A stretch of DNA of 64,000 nucleotides from Pseudoalteromonas viridis (GTDB lineage Bacteria; Pseudomonadota; Gammaproteobacteria; Enterobacterales; Alteromonadaceae), in assembly GCF_017742995.1 (NCBI RefSeq), contig NZ_CP072425.1, positions 2,728,001-2,792,000 of the forward strand. The letters are read 5' to 3'. Made by a program: the position numbers and the translations under genes. The notes below the pieces were generated by a model. It was given only the letters and a program-made list of their open reading frames with translations, was not told the DNA's origin and searched no databases. Of this stretch, positions 39,398 to 46,648 are shown piece after piece (the first letter of the stretch is position 1; the number at the start of each line of letters is the position of its first letter).

Positions 39398-40234
39398 ATG
39401 AATACCTTAATTGAACAAGTTCGAGTGGAAATCGCCTATCGAGGCTACTCCAGCAAGACTGAAAAGTCCTACTGTGATGCGCTTCAAAAAGTCAGCCGTT
39501 TCTTCAACAAGCCCCTGGATAAAGTATCTACTGATGAGCTTAACCAGTTCTTCAAAGACCCTTCAACTCGACGACTGTCTCGCTCCAGCCAAAGTCTGAT
39601 AATCAACAGCCTGGCATTTTTGTATAAGCACATTCTTAAGCGCGCACTGAAACTGGATGTGGCATTGCCAAAGGCAGCATTTAAAGCGCCTGCGTATATA
39701 AGCAGAGGTGAGATCCAAACGCTGATCGCAGCTTGCGACCATGTGCGAGTTAAAACCCTGATCATGCTGTGCTACGGGTGTGGTTTGCGAATAAGCGAAG
39801 CCTTGCAGCTAAAAGTTGCGGATATAGACAGTGAACGCAACACTTTATACATTGAGCATGGGAAAGGGAAGCGCGCTCGCTATGTGGTACTCCCCCCGAG
39901 CGTGTTAGCGCAGTTGCGAGCCTATTGGCTTGCATACCGGCCGACGGACTGGCTGTTTTACGCGCCTTATTACCCACAACGACCAATATCAGCGTCTACA
40001 TTTCGCAAACCACTGCGTGCGTTGGCAAAGCGGTGCGGAGTGAGTAAAGCGGGGCATCCGCATGCGCTACGTCATGCGTTTGCAACGCATCAGCTTGAGG
40101 CAGGTATGCCACTGCATCAATTGCAGCATCAGCTGGGGCATCAGGATATCAGAACAACAGAGGGATATTTGCATTGGTTGCCCGAGCTGGGCCATGGTGG
40201 TGTTGACTTACTGGCTCCGGGGTTAATGAAATGA
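39398..40234 (+). CDS. Tyrosine recombinase accompanying an IS91-family element
   Basis: A 278-residue site-specific recombinase. The catalytic residues are in place: R131 (GCGLRISEAL), K156 region, H222 and R225 (HALRHAFATH), H248 and Y257 (EGYLHW). The N-terminal SAM-like arm-binding domain (YRGYSSKTEKSYCDALQ) resembles that of XerC/IntI-type proteins, but the length is short and the IntI-specific insertion near patch III is not evident. Its stop overlaps the start of the IS91 transposase (ATGA), the arrangement known for a subgroup of IS91 elements. GAGGTGAG precedes the ATG. Confidence 0.85.
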   Translation: MNTLIEQVRVEIAYRGYSSKTEKSYCDALQKVSRFFNKPLDKVSTDELNQFFKDPSTRRLSRSSQSLIINSLAFLYKHILKRALKLDVALPKAAFKAPAYISRGEIQTLIAACDHVRVKTLIMLCYGCGLRISEALQLKVADIDSERNTLYIEHGKGKRARYVVLPPSVLAQLRAYWLAYRPTDWLFYAPYYPQRPISASTFRKPLRALAKRCGVSKAGHPHALRHAFATHQLEAGMPLHQLQHQLGHQDIRTTEGYLHWLPELGHGGVDLLAPGLMK

Positions 40235-41349
40235 GCGGGGTGCATCTGGCAGACATTTTAAATGAAAGTCTGGCGGACTACATGCAAACGCATTCATTGA
40301 GCTATCAGCAAAAGCGGGTATGCGAACATCTGATGGCGTGCAGAACCGGTAAGCTGGGATATCAGCGCTGGGCCTGCGATACCTGCGAACAGATACAGGA
40401 AATAGGGTGCAGCTGTCGTGACAGACATTGCCCGCGCTGCCAGGGGTTGGCAACGAAGATATGGGCAGAAAAGCAGCAGGGAAACTTGTTACCCTGCAAT
40501 TATTTCCATGTGGTGTTCACCCTACCTCACGAACTAAATGGACTGGCACGATATCGCTCAGCGGATGTGTATAACAGCTTGTTCAGGGCTGCATGGGAAA
40601 CGCTCAGCGCATTTGCTCAAAGAAAACAACATGGCCAATTGGGCATGACAGCGGTTCTGCATACCTGGGGGCAAACCCTGGTGCAACATATTCACTTACA
40701 TTGCCTCATCCCGGCGGGCAGCCTGAAAGGTGAAAAGTGGCAAGGGATAAGCAAGGGCTATCTGTATCCGGTCAAAGCATTGTCTGCGGTGTTCAGAGGC
40801 AAGATGCTCAGTGCGTTGAATGAAAAAGGGTTAGCCTACAGTGAGCTTGGTATCCCTAAAACTTGGTGTGTGTACAGTAAAGCGTGCCTGAAATACAGTG
40901 AACAACTGATTAAGTACCTGGCTCGCTATACACGCAAAGGTATGTTGCATGAATCTCGCCTGGTTAATAACAGCAATAAGGCGGTGCTTTTTACCTACCG
41001 GGATTCATCAAATGAAAATAAGCAACGGCTCATGAAGTTGAGTCATGCCGTGTTTATTCAGCGTTATCTGTTACATGTGTTGCCAAGCGGATTTATGAGA
41101 ATACGGCACTATGGATTCCTGGCAAACGCGTGCAGAGTCAAGAAGCTCGTGATAATACGTAATCAATGCGGCAGCGAGGCAAGGAGGTTGCCAACCGAGG
41201 GCAGCGAAGCGCTTTGTACAAGTCCACCAAGCTGGCCGTGCAAGTGTTGCCAAACCGGGCGAGTGTACTTGATGTCGGTGTTGCTGGTTGAGAGGTGTAA
41301 GGGACGCGAAGATAACTGGCGAGAAGGAGAAACAGAGCGAACGAGATAG
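40231..41349 (+). CDS. IS91-family rolling-circle transposase
   Basis: A 372-residue HUH/Y1-type transposase. The N-terminal zinc-binding domain has C49, C52, C60, C62, C67 and C70 (CDTCEQ, CSCRDRHCPRC); the metal-binding histidines lie in VQHIHLHCLIP (about residues 155-165); the catalytic tyrosine is in LIKYLARYTRKG (about 228-239). It starts within the stop of the recombinase gene. Such elements move by single-strand rolling-circle replication and can carry adjacent DNA. The protein appears full length and may be active. Confidence 0.9.
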   Translation: MSGVHLADILNESLADYMQTHSLSYQQKRVCEHLMACRTGKLGYQRWACDTCEQIQEIGCSCRDRHCPRCQGLATKIWAEKQQGNLLPCNYFHVVFTLPHELNGLARYRSADVYNSLFRAAWETLSAFAQRKQHGQLGMTAVLHTWGQTLVQHIHLHCLIPAGSLKGEKWQGISKGYLYPVKALSAVFRGKMLSALNEKGLAYSELGIPKTWCVYSKACLKYSEQLIKYLARYTRKGMLHESRLVNNSNKAVLFTYRDSSNENKQRLMKLSHAVFIQRYLLHVLPSGFMRIRHYGFLANACRVKKLVIIRNQCGSEARRLPTEGSEALCTSPPSWPCKCCQTGRVYLMSVLLVERCKGREDNWREGETERTR

Positions 41350-41632
41350 CGACCCGACGTGGTTGCCTGTTAAATCAATATAGCGGTGAAACGACTCTGC
41401 CAATGTAATATGCAAGGGGGGAGTAAGTCATGTTGTGTTGAAATCACAACACCTTGCCAAATAGGAAAAAAGTGGGTCTAATAATACGCATAAATAACGT
41501 TGTTCAGGCAGGGAATGAGTCAGGTTGTAACGGTTTAAGTCACAAACGGTTCAGAACAGAAGTTACTCATCAAAAGCAAATCCCCATAGCATAAACCACA
41601 CCAGCCAGATACGGCGTGCAGGTAGCGGCCCA
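41350..41632. other. Interval between IS91 transposase and first attC
   Basis: About 280 bases without a gene. AT-rich stretch at 41465-41505 and scattered short inverted repeats; it probably contains the oriIS end of the IS91 element and possibly remains of an older cassette. No integron integrase fragment is visible. Confidence 0.4.
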
Positions 41633-41685
41633 GTTCAACAAACGATTATGCGTACTGCGTACGCATGAATACTAAAGCGTTAGCT
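41633..41685 (+). repeat. Short attC site (attC0), or a rearranged attI
   Basis: GTTCAAC (R'' type core), 5-base spacer, ATTATGCG, a 3-base loop region, then CGCAT-G-AAT and GTTAGCT (R' core). The inner arms form a hairpin (ATGCGTAC/GTACGCAT) with one extra unpaired G on the right arm, as in genuine attC sites. At 53 bp it is among the shorter attC forms. The R' core GTTAGCT is the exact complement of AGCTAAC that opens the next attC, which confirms the boundary of cassette 1. Confidence 0.65.
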
Positions 41686-41697
41686 TTCAGGAGTGAT

Positions 41698-42222
41698 ATG
41701 AACATTTTAGTGGCTGACTATGGCCTTGGTCCGCTAGTCGATGTAGAGAAAACGATCCAAGCTGGTATCGCAAAGTTGTTCGAGAGAAACCGCACTGAAC
41801 CTTGGTTTGATGGATTGTGGATGAATGAGTACGGTGAAGTTCTTTATGGCTCTTTGCTTGTTTCAGCACAAGCTTATTGTGTTGGTAGCTTGCGGGATAT
41901 TAACGAGATCCGAGTTAGTCTGGGGCTTAATAAATTAACCAAAGAGAAAGCGTATAAGACTCATCGTGTAAAAGTTCAGGGTTATTCGTTAATAGAGCTG
42001 GTTAATTGTGCAGCTAATTACTTCAAGCATCGAGATGAGTGGAGCGATACTTGGCCTGAAAATTACACCACACGTGTTCTAACTGCATTCTCAATGGACT
42101 GTGAGTTTCTGATTAATGAAATTCAAGGGTTTATTGACTCAGAGTATGGCTACAAAACACTTTCCGATTTAGTGTCAGAGTGGAGAAGTGACTTAATTGA
42201 ACAATCAAAAAATGAAAGCTAA
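41698..42222 (+). CDS. Cassette 1: hypothetical protein
   Basis: A 174-residue soluble protein encoded 12 bases after the attC0 core, with AGGAG before the ATG at 41698; a start 11 codons upstream would lie across the recombination core and is unlikely. Acidic overall, aromatic-rich, no signal peptide. Segments such as EPWFDGLWMNEYGEVLYGSLL and SLIELVNCAANYFKHRDEW are distinctive but I know no family. Its stop codon is part of the attC1 core, as usual for integron cassettes. Confidence 0.7.
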   Translation: MNILVADYGLGPLVDVEKTIQAGIAKLFERNRTEPWFDGLWMNEYGEVLYGSLLVSAQAYCVGSLRDINEIRVSLGLNKLTKEKAYKTHRVKVQGYSLIELVNCAANYFKHRDEWSDTWPENYTTRVLTAFSMDCEFLINEIQGFIDSEYGYKTLSDLVSEWRSDLIEQSKNES

Positions 42223-42344
42223 CAAACAATTTAAGAGGGATTCTCAACGCTTGGCATTTTTGTTTTTACTTCAAATTTAGTGTTTATGGCACAATGCTTT
42301 AGGTTGGGTGGTAGCGTTGTTCACCCCTTAATTGGGCGTTATGC
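42217..42344 (+). repeat. attC1, VCR-like
   Basis: Core AGCTAAC (42217-42223) to GTTATGC (42338-42344), 128 bp. The body (TTTAAGAGGGATTCTCAACG and CACCCCTTAATTGGGCG) is strikingly like Vibrio cholerae repeats in sequence and length. Confidence 0.9.
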
Positions 42345-42358
42345 CTTTTGGAGGGAAA

Positions 42359-42823
42359 ATGAAAAATCTGCAAGAATTGGTCCTAAATTTTCGTCGTGTA
42401 ATGGAGTGTCTAAATCCGTCCGATTTTGTAGGAACGTCCCTGTCTGTGAGTAAGTTTCCTTCTGCTTGTTGTGATGACTCCTCTCAGATTTTAGCCGCGT
42501 ATTTAACCGATAATGGTTTTTCTGGTGCGGCATTAATTCGTGGGGGATACGGTGGAAAAAGCGAAGAGTTACATTCTCATGTTTGGCTCGATTTAGATGG
42601 CTTCAAAATAGACGTAACTGCAGACCAATTTAATAAAAGAGGCTATGACAATCCATCAGTAATAATCGCACAGGAAAACGAGTTTCTAGAGACTTTTGAA
42701 ACAACGAACGATGGTATTGCTGATTTTCGTATTCACTTAAAAGGCTACTCTGACCCTGGCTTAGAAAGTGACTTTGAATCTTGCTACAAGGTAATATTGT
42801 CGCACTTATCAGCACAGGCATAA
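42359..42823 (+). CDS. Cassette 2: possible transglutaminase-fold cysteine protein
   Basis: A 154-residue soluble protein. GGAGGG precedes ATG at 42359. A Cys (37 or 38, in SACCDDSS at a helix start), His (72 or 74, HSHVWLDL) and Asp (85, IDVTADQF) occur in the order and spacing seen in transglutaminase-like and McjB-type cysteine peptidase folds. The fold assignment is inference from this triad; no substrate can be named. It could be a small peptidase or a modifying enzyme. AT-rich like the other cassettes. Confidence 0.6.
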   Translation: MKNLQELVLNFRRVMECLNPSDFVGTSLSVSKFPSACCDDSSQILAAYLTDNGFSGAALIRGGYGGKSEELHSHVWLDLDGFKIDVTADQFNKRGYDNPSVIIAQENEFLETFETTNDGIADFRIHLKGYSDPGLESDFESCYKVILSHLSAQA

Positions 42824-42943
42824 CAAACTGTTCAAGAGGGATTCGCAACGCGTGGCATTTTTACTATGCGTTGGTTTTAGTGTTTAAGGTGGTATGCGGC
42901 GGCTTTGGTATTGCGTTGCTCACCCCTTAACAGGGCGTTATGT
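42818..42943 (+). repeat. attC2, VCR-like
   Basis: Core GCATAAC (42818-42824) to GTTATGT (42937-42943), 126 bp. GCATAAC is the complement of GTTATGC at the cassette's other end. The body is of the same VCR-like type as attC1. Confidence 0.92.
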
Positions 42944-42988
42944 GCCAGTTGACATCTGCTATGTGTGATAACTTTAAAGGTGAGTTTT

Positions 42989-43657
42989 TTGTTTAAAAGA
43001 ATTAGCAAATCTGAATGTATAATTACTTTTGTTGCAATGTTTTTCATTTATCTTGCAATAAAGGAATCAAATTTGCCTTTGGCAAACCTCCTTACTAATT
43101 CAAGTGTTTCTTGGCTTTTTCTAGAGAGCGATACATCAGGACTATTATTTAATGTTTCTTGCGGTGCAATAGCAACATATATTTTTTGGTTTATTGATAT
43201 ATTTATTCCTCGTCATCAACAGATAAATGTTTCAAGAAAGTATCTTCCTCAATGGAGTAATTATTTAAAACAGCATTGCCAACGATTAGATAGTATTTTG
43301 GAAAAACTCGGTGAAACTAAAAATGGTGAAATGACTCGTATCACTTTAGGGTCGACTCAAGGAATTAATGATTCCTTAGATGTTGGTATCGAATTTCCCA
43401 AAATTCCAGTTTCAGAAGCCCTCGGTTCACTTAATGCTATAAATACAGTAATCACCGATATTCGGAAGTATGAGCACTCACTAAATAAAATTGAGTTACG
43501 AACTGTTCATGAACTACATATGGAATTGATTATGTACTTAAGTTTCGTTTCATTAAAAGACGAAATCGGCACAAATAAAGACTTTAATGATATCAAACTG
43601 ATACGAAATAAAGTTAAGGAAACATTAAAGCTAGATATATTTAAATCAGTAGCTTAG
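42989..43657 (+). CDS. Cassette 3: membrane-anchored hypothetical protein
   Basis: About 222 residues. Two membrane segments in the first third (residues about 12-24, IITFVAMFFIYLAI, and about 58-72, ATYIFWFIDIFI) precede a cytosolic helical domain of about 150 residues (ISRKYLPQW, RLDSILEKLG, DIRKYEHSLNKIE). The TTG at 42989 follows AAAGGTGA and is my choice; GTG at 42965 in the same frame adds eight residues but has no site. I recognise no family. Such two-helix plus coiled domain layouts occur in phage-defence effectors, but that is only a resemblance. Confidence 0.62.
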   Translation: MFKRISKSECIITFVAMFFIYLAIKESNLPLANLLTNSSVSWLFLESDTSGLLFNVSCGAIATYIFWFIDIFIPRHQQINVSRKYLPQWSNYLKQHCQRLDSILEKLGETKNGEMTRITLGSTQGINDSLDVGIEFPKIPVSEALGSLNAINTVITDIRKYEHSLNKIELRTVHELHMELIMYLSFVSLKDEIGTNKDFNDIKLIRNKVKETLKLDIFKSVA

Positions 43658-43659
43658 GC

Positions 43660-43761
43660 ACATAACAAGTGCCTAAACCAAAGGACGCAAAACAGCAGGC
43701 TTGCGCTCCTTCGTCGCTAATTATAGCCTGCTATTTCGCGCCGGTTAGGCAAGCGTTATAC
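43660..43761 (+). repeat. attC3, short type
   Basis: Core ACATAAC (43660-43666) to GTTATAC (43755-43761), 102 bp. Inner arms CCTAAACC and GGTTAGG pair with one extrahelical A, the hallmark of a recombinogenic attC. The body contains AACAGCAGGCTTGCGCTCC and TAGCCTGCTATTT. Confidence 0.92.
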
Positions 43762-43779
43762 AACTAAGGAGAGTTTTGA

Positions 43780-44112
43780 GTGGGTTGGATAGTGTTAGTC
43801 ATAGCTGGCTTGTTTGAGATCGTATGGGCAGTTGGCCTTAAACATACCGAAGGATTTACTAAATTGTGGCCTTCTGTAATAACAATAACAGCCATGTGGA
43901 TCAGTTTTGGTTGTCTTTCCTATGCTTTAAAAACTATTCCAATGGGCAATGCCTATGCAGTTTGGACTGGTATTGGCGCTGTAGGTGTGGCAATTGTTGG
44001 AATAGTTTGGTTTAACGAAGTAGCGGATATTAAGCGTATTGCATGTATAGGGTTAATTGTCATCGGTATAGTTGGTTTGAAGTTATTAAGTTCCGATTCA
44101 GTCGTTGTATAA
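43780..44112 (+). CDS. Cassette 4: SugE/Gdx-type small multidrug resistance exporter
   Basis: A 110-residue four-helix SMR protein. The essential glutamate E13 with W16 ([18 protein letters not shown]) and the downstream [18 protein letters not shown] signature place it with the SugE/Gdx branch, which exports guanidinium and some quaternary ammonium compounds in exchange for protons, not with EmrE. The start is GTG at 43780 after AAGGAGAG. There is no room for a guanidine riboswitch between attC3 and the start codon, so expression must depend on the array. Cassette-borne members of this family include QacE. Confidence 0.9.
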   Translation: MGWIVLVIAGLFEIVWAVGLKHTEGFTKLWPSVITITAMWISFGCLSYALKTIPMGNAYAVWTGIGAVGVAIVGIVWFNEVADIKRIACIGLIVIGIVGLKLLSSDSVVV

Positions 44113-44208
44113 CAAGTAAATCAAGAACGGACGTTTAAAGTTTGGCTGGCGCTCGTTCCTCGCTGATTATAGCCAAACGTTTATACACCGCTTATTTAGG
44201 CGTTATGA
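44107..44208 (+). repeat. attC4, short type
   Basis: Core GTATAAC (44107-44113) to GTTATGA (44202-44208), 102 bp. GTATAAC complements the GTTATAC opening the same cassette. Body of the TTGGCTGGCGCTCGTTCCTCGC type. Confidence 0.9.
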
Positions 44209-44231
44209 CTTATTCTAATTAGGAGATGTTC

Positions 44232-44570
44232 TTGAACAAATTAATAATGGTATTTTTGATGTTGGGAGCGTCATATGCTTCAGCTGCACCCAGTTGGATT
44301 CACAGTGATGCTACTGTGACAGGCTTGCGCGTATTAGATGGGCAAATAATCATTTATTACAGTGGCGGTAGTGGACCATGTGGAGGGAGAGGAGAGTTTC
44401 CGTTTCGGGTGAAATCTTCGTTGGTCAGTGAGCAAACATTCAATTCGATTCAAAGCACAATAATGTTCGCATATGCTTCAGGTAAAAAAGTGTCTGTTTA
44501 CGGTGAGACCTGTGAAACCGTTACTCAAGTTAGAGTGTATGATCCTAATACAAACTTTGGTGCCGATTAG
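44232..44570 (+). CDS. Cassette 5: small secreted protein
   Basis: A 112-residue protein with a signal peptide (about 1-18, ending YASA) and a mature part of about 94 residues with two cysteines (SGPCGGRGEF and YGETCETV) that may form a disulfide. TTG at 44232 is chosen because AGGAG ends six bases upstream; the ATG at 44226 touches that site directly. Beta-rich character (GLRVLDGQIIIYYSGGSG). Function unknown; comparable small secreted proteins are common in Vibrio-type superintegrons. Confidence 0.65.
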   Translation: MNKLIMVFLMLGASYASAAPSWIHSDATVTGLRVLDGQIIIYYSGGSGPCGGRGEFPFRVKSSLVSEQTFNSIQSTIMFAYASGKKVSVYGETCETVTQVRVYDPNTNFGAD

Positions 44571-44702
44571 TCATAACAAGGCCATCATGCATCGCCAGCT
44601 AAAGCTGGCTGGACAAATTTACGCTGCTTGAATTTGTGCTTTAATCGCTAACGCTAGCACAAATCAATCAACTCCAATTTGCCGCATATGGCGGCGTTAT
44701 AC
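44571..44702 (+). repeat. attC5, long type
   Basis: Core TCATAAC (44571-44577) to GTTATAC (44696-44702), 132 bp. TCATAAC complements GTTATGA at the other cassette end. The body (GCATCGCCAGCTAAAGCTGG and CCGCATATGGCGGC) differs from both other attC types in the array. Confidence 0.88.
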
Positions 44703-44736
44703 GATTGTCATATCTATCAGGAGTCTTGATAATATT

Positions 44737-44997
44737 ATGAGTTATTTAGTCTATTGTTCTACTTGTGATCATAAAATGAGTGTAAATTGTAAAGTCTGCC
44801 CGTCTTGTGGCGAGTCGGAGTTTACAGTACGCAAAGTTATCGGACATTCCCCAGGTCTATGTTCAACGTGCAATGGAACTGGTAGTTATTTTAATAGGTC
44901 TTCGTATGTATCGTCTAAATGTCACCATTGTAACGGCAGTGGTAAGTGGGGCATGGATCAGCAAGTTAAACATGTTGACATCAGACGTAAAGTTTAA
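44737..44997 (+). CDS. Cassette 6: small zinc-finger protein with DnaJ-type CxxCxGxG motifs
   Basis: An 86-residue protein with two CxxCxGxG units (CSTCNGTG at 42-49, CHHCNGSG at 62-69), as in the DnaJ zinc centre, plus an N-terminal zinc-ribbon-like group (C7, C10, C21, C24). No J domain is present. All cysteines are paired, so two zinc ions can be expected. It may bind protein or nucleic acid; the partner is unknown. Confidence 0.68.
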   Translation: MSYLVYCSTCDHKMSVNCKVCPSCGESEFTVRKVIGHSPGLCSTCNGTGSYFNRSSYVSSKCHHCNGSGKWGMDQQVKHVDIRRKV

Positions 44998-45002
44998 AAA
45001 TC

Positions 45003-45101
45003 GTATAACAAGTTGCTCAAACGGACAAAAAACAGTTGGCTTTTGCTCGTTCCTCGCTAATTTTAGCCAACTATTTTATTGCCGCTTAGCAAGCGTTAAG
45101 T
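45003..45101 (+). repeat. attC6, short type
   Basis: Core GTATAAC (45003-45009) to GTTAAGT (45095-45101), 99 bp. GTATAAC complements GTTATAC opening cassette 6. Body contains ACAGTTGGCTTTTGCTCG and TTTAGCCAACTATTTT. Confidence 0.9.
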
Positions 45102-45132
45102 GTATTATTGAAATTCGGAGAAATATTAGAGA

Positions 45133-45831
45133 ATGAATATATTGATTACGCCTCCTGAGATGCATTTTGACAAGGGGCTTGGTATCTCGGCGTGGCATTT
45201 TAGAGATGCAGCTAAAGTTCTGATCGACTCAGAGAATAATCGAGACCTTCTATCTCCGATAGGCTATTTACAACGTCATGCAATAGAGCTTTATTTAAAG
45301 TCGCTGATTTACATACTTCACAAAAAGTACAACATTTGCTTCGGGGACAAATTTAGCTTGGATAACCCAGCTATTTTAGTCAATGACAAGTGGCGTCCAA
45401 TGTCCAATACTCATAACTTAAATGACTTATACAGCTATTTTAAGTCTATCTACGAGTCAATCTTTGATAATCTTCCAAGTAGTACTGAGTGGACATTGAG
45501 CCCCAACCTAGAGAAGCAGATAAAACTTATAAGTGGCTATGATCCCAAAAGTACGTATTTCCGATACCCTCAAGCCACAAGTGAAAATCAAGACCAAAAG
45601 AAGTCGACAGTTCAGCCAATGGATCTTGAGTCTGCGCTTAAAAGTGCACAATCAGGACAAGGTAAGCCGATCAAATGTGCCGTACTTCTGGATAGTGATG
45701 ACAATATAGTTAATAGCTTTGATTTGACTCCAGAGGTACTTGAAGACGTTCGTTCGGCTTTATCTGAAGTCATGGAGTATGTGAATAACTTACACTGTGC
45801 TTTTCTCGGTGAATTGACAAAGTGGTCATAA
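45133..45831 (+). CDS. Cassette 7: hypothetical protein with a HEPN-like helix
   Basis: A 232-residue soluble protein. The N-terminal half has an R-H pair in a helix (GYLQRHAIELYLKSLIYIL, R48 and H49) that resembles the sugar/nucleotidyl HEPN helix found in RNase toxins and their relatives, followed by a segment TPEVLEDVRSALSEVMEYV at the end. The HEPN reading is tentative: the canonical Rx4-6H spacing is not clear. AGAGA lies upstream of ATG at 45133. No antitoxin-like neighbour is present in the same cassette. Confidence 0.6.
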   Translation: MNILITPPEMHFDKGLGISAWHFRDAAKVLIDSENNRDLLSPIGYLQRHAIELYLKSLIYILHKKYNICFGDKFSLDNPAILVNDKWRPMSNTHNLNDLYSYFKSIYESIFDNLPSSTEWTLSPNLEKQIKLISGYDPKSTYFRYPQATSENQDQKKSTVQPMDLESALKSAQSGQGKPIKCAVLLDSDDNIVNSFDLTPEVLEDVRSALSEVMEYVNNLHCAFLGELTKWS

Positions 45832-45836
45832 AATAC

Positions 45837-45933
45837 ACTTAACAAAGCATTTAAGAGTGATTCGCAACGCTTGGCAGTTTCGCTTCGCTCAAGTATAGCC
45901 AAGCGCAGCTCACACCTTAATGCGGCGTTAGCT
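45837..45933 (+). repeat. attC7, hybrid type
   Basis: Core ACTTAAC (45837-45843) to GTTAGCT (45927-45933), 97 bp. ACTTAAC complements GTTAAGT opening the cassette. The left part is VCR-like (GCATTTAAGAGTGATTCGCA) while the total length is that of the short type. Confidence 0.88.
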
Positions 45934-45946
45934 TTCTAGGATAGAT

Positions 45947-46633
45947 ATGAGTAAAAATTCATTTTTTCCAAATGTTGAGGATGTCTTCTATGAAAAAGTT
46001 GAAGAGCATGCTGAATTCTTACTACCTTTACTCTCTGTAGATGTGGAAGACTTTTTAAAAGGTGAACAAGGCAAATTACACTTTGTTTTGCCTTTAGAGC
46101 CATTTGATTGTTTGGGTTTAGAAACAAAAAAATTCCACAATTATTATTGCAGAACTAACTGGATAGCTTACAAATTAATAGATAATAAGCTGTCTCTCTT
46201 AACTGATTTTAATTTTTTCCAAAAAAAATATATCAATACACATAGTGACTACAAAGAAACTTTTGGTGGCGTGGAAAGTTATTTAAATAATCTACCAAAT
46301 GACTTAGAAGAAGAGTTTCAAAAATTAAAGCTTCAATACAGCAAAATGAAAGAGCATAAAAAACTTGTTAATGAAGAGCGAGTTTTTGAATATTTTCATA
46401 CCCCCTATGAGTACATTTATGACACTTTTCCCACTACTCAAGGTTTAGATAACATATCAATACCTCTTACTGAAGATGGTCGCCCTTTTAAATATATCGG
46501 TAAAATTGATATATGTGACTTATTCATACAGGATGGGGATGATAAGTGGTACTCAATTGATGCTGATACTTGCATCATTATGTATTATGACCCGCAAGAA
46601 AAAATAATATTAAATACGTTTTTTGGTTCATAA
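45947..46633 (+). CDS. Cassette 8: hypothetical protein
   Basis: A 228-residue acidic soluble protein, very AT-rich. Notable are runs of aromatic and acidic residues (NVEDVFYEKVEEHAEFLLP, FHTPYEYIYDTFPTTQ) and a coiled stretch around 120-145 (LEEEFQKLKLQYSKMKEHKK). The C-terminal part (YIGKIDICDLFIQDGDDKWYSIDADT) looks like a beta-domain. I recognise no family. It starts 14 bases after the attC7 core; its stop lies 16 bases before attC8. Confidence 0.65.
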   Translation: MSKNSFFPNVEDVFYEKVEEHAEFLLPLLSVDVEDFLKGEQGKLHFVLPLEPFDCLGLETKKFHNYYCRTNWIAYKLIDNKLSLLTDFNFFQKKYINTHSDYKETFGGVESYLNNLPNDLEEEFQKLKLQYSKMKEHKKLVNEERVFEYFHTPYEYIYDTFPTTQGLDNISIPLTEDGRPFKYIGKIDICDLFIQDGDDKWYSIDADTCIIMYYDPQEKIILNTFFGS

Positions 46634-46648
46634 AGTTGTGCAATCAAA

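Larger units (their letters stand above)
39398..41349 (+). mobile_element. IS91-family element (coding part only; ends not placed)
   Basis: Recombinase plus transposase form one translationally coupled unit. The terIS and oriIS ends could not be identified by eye; the right end must lie between 41350 and the first attC site at 41633. The element sits exactly between the 84-bp repeat array and the cassette array, where an integron integrase would be expected. Confidence 0.75.

Noticed and set aside
39398..40234. Integron integrase IntI next to the cassettes
   Set aside because: The protein is short, lacks an evident IntI insertion, is on the same strand as the cassettes and is translationally coupled to an IS91 transposase, which identifies it as the IS91-associated recombinase.
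43660..43780. Guanidine riboswitch before the SugE/Gdx-type gene
   Set aside because: The whole upstream segment is attC3, and only 18 bases separate its core from the start codon.
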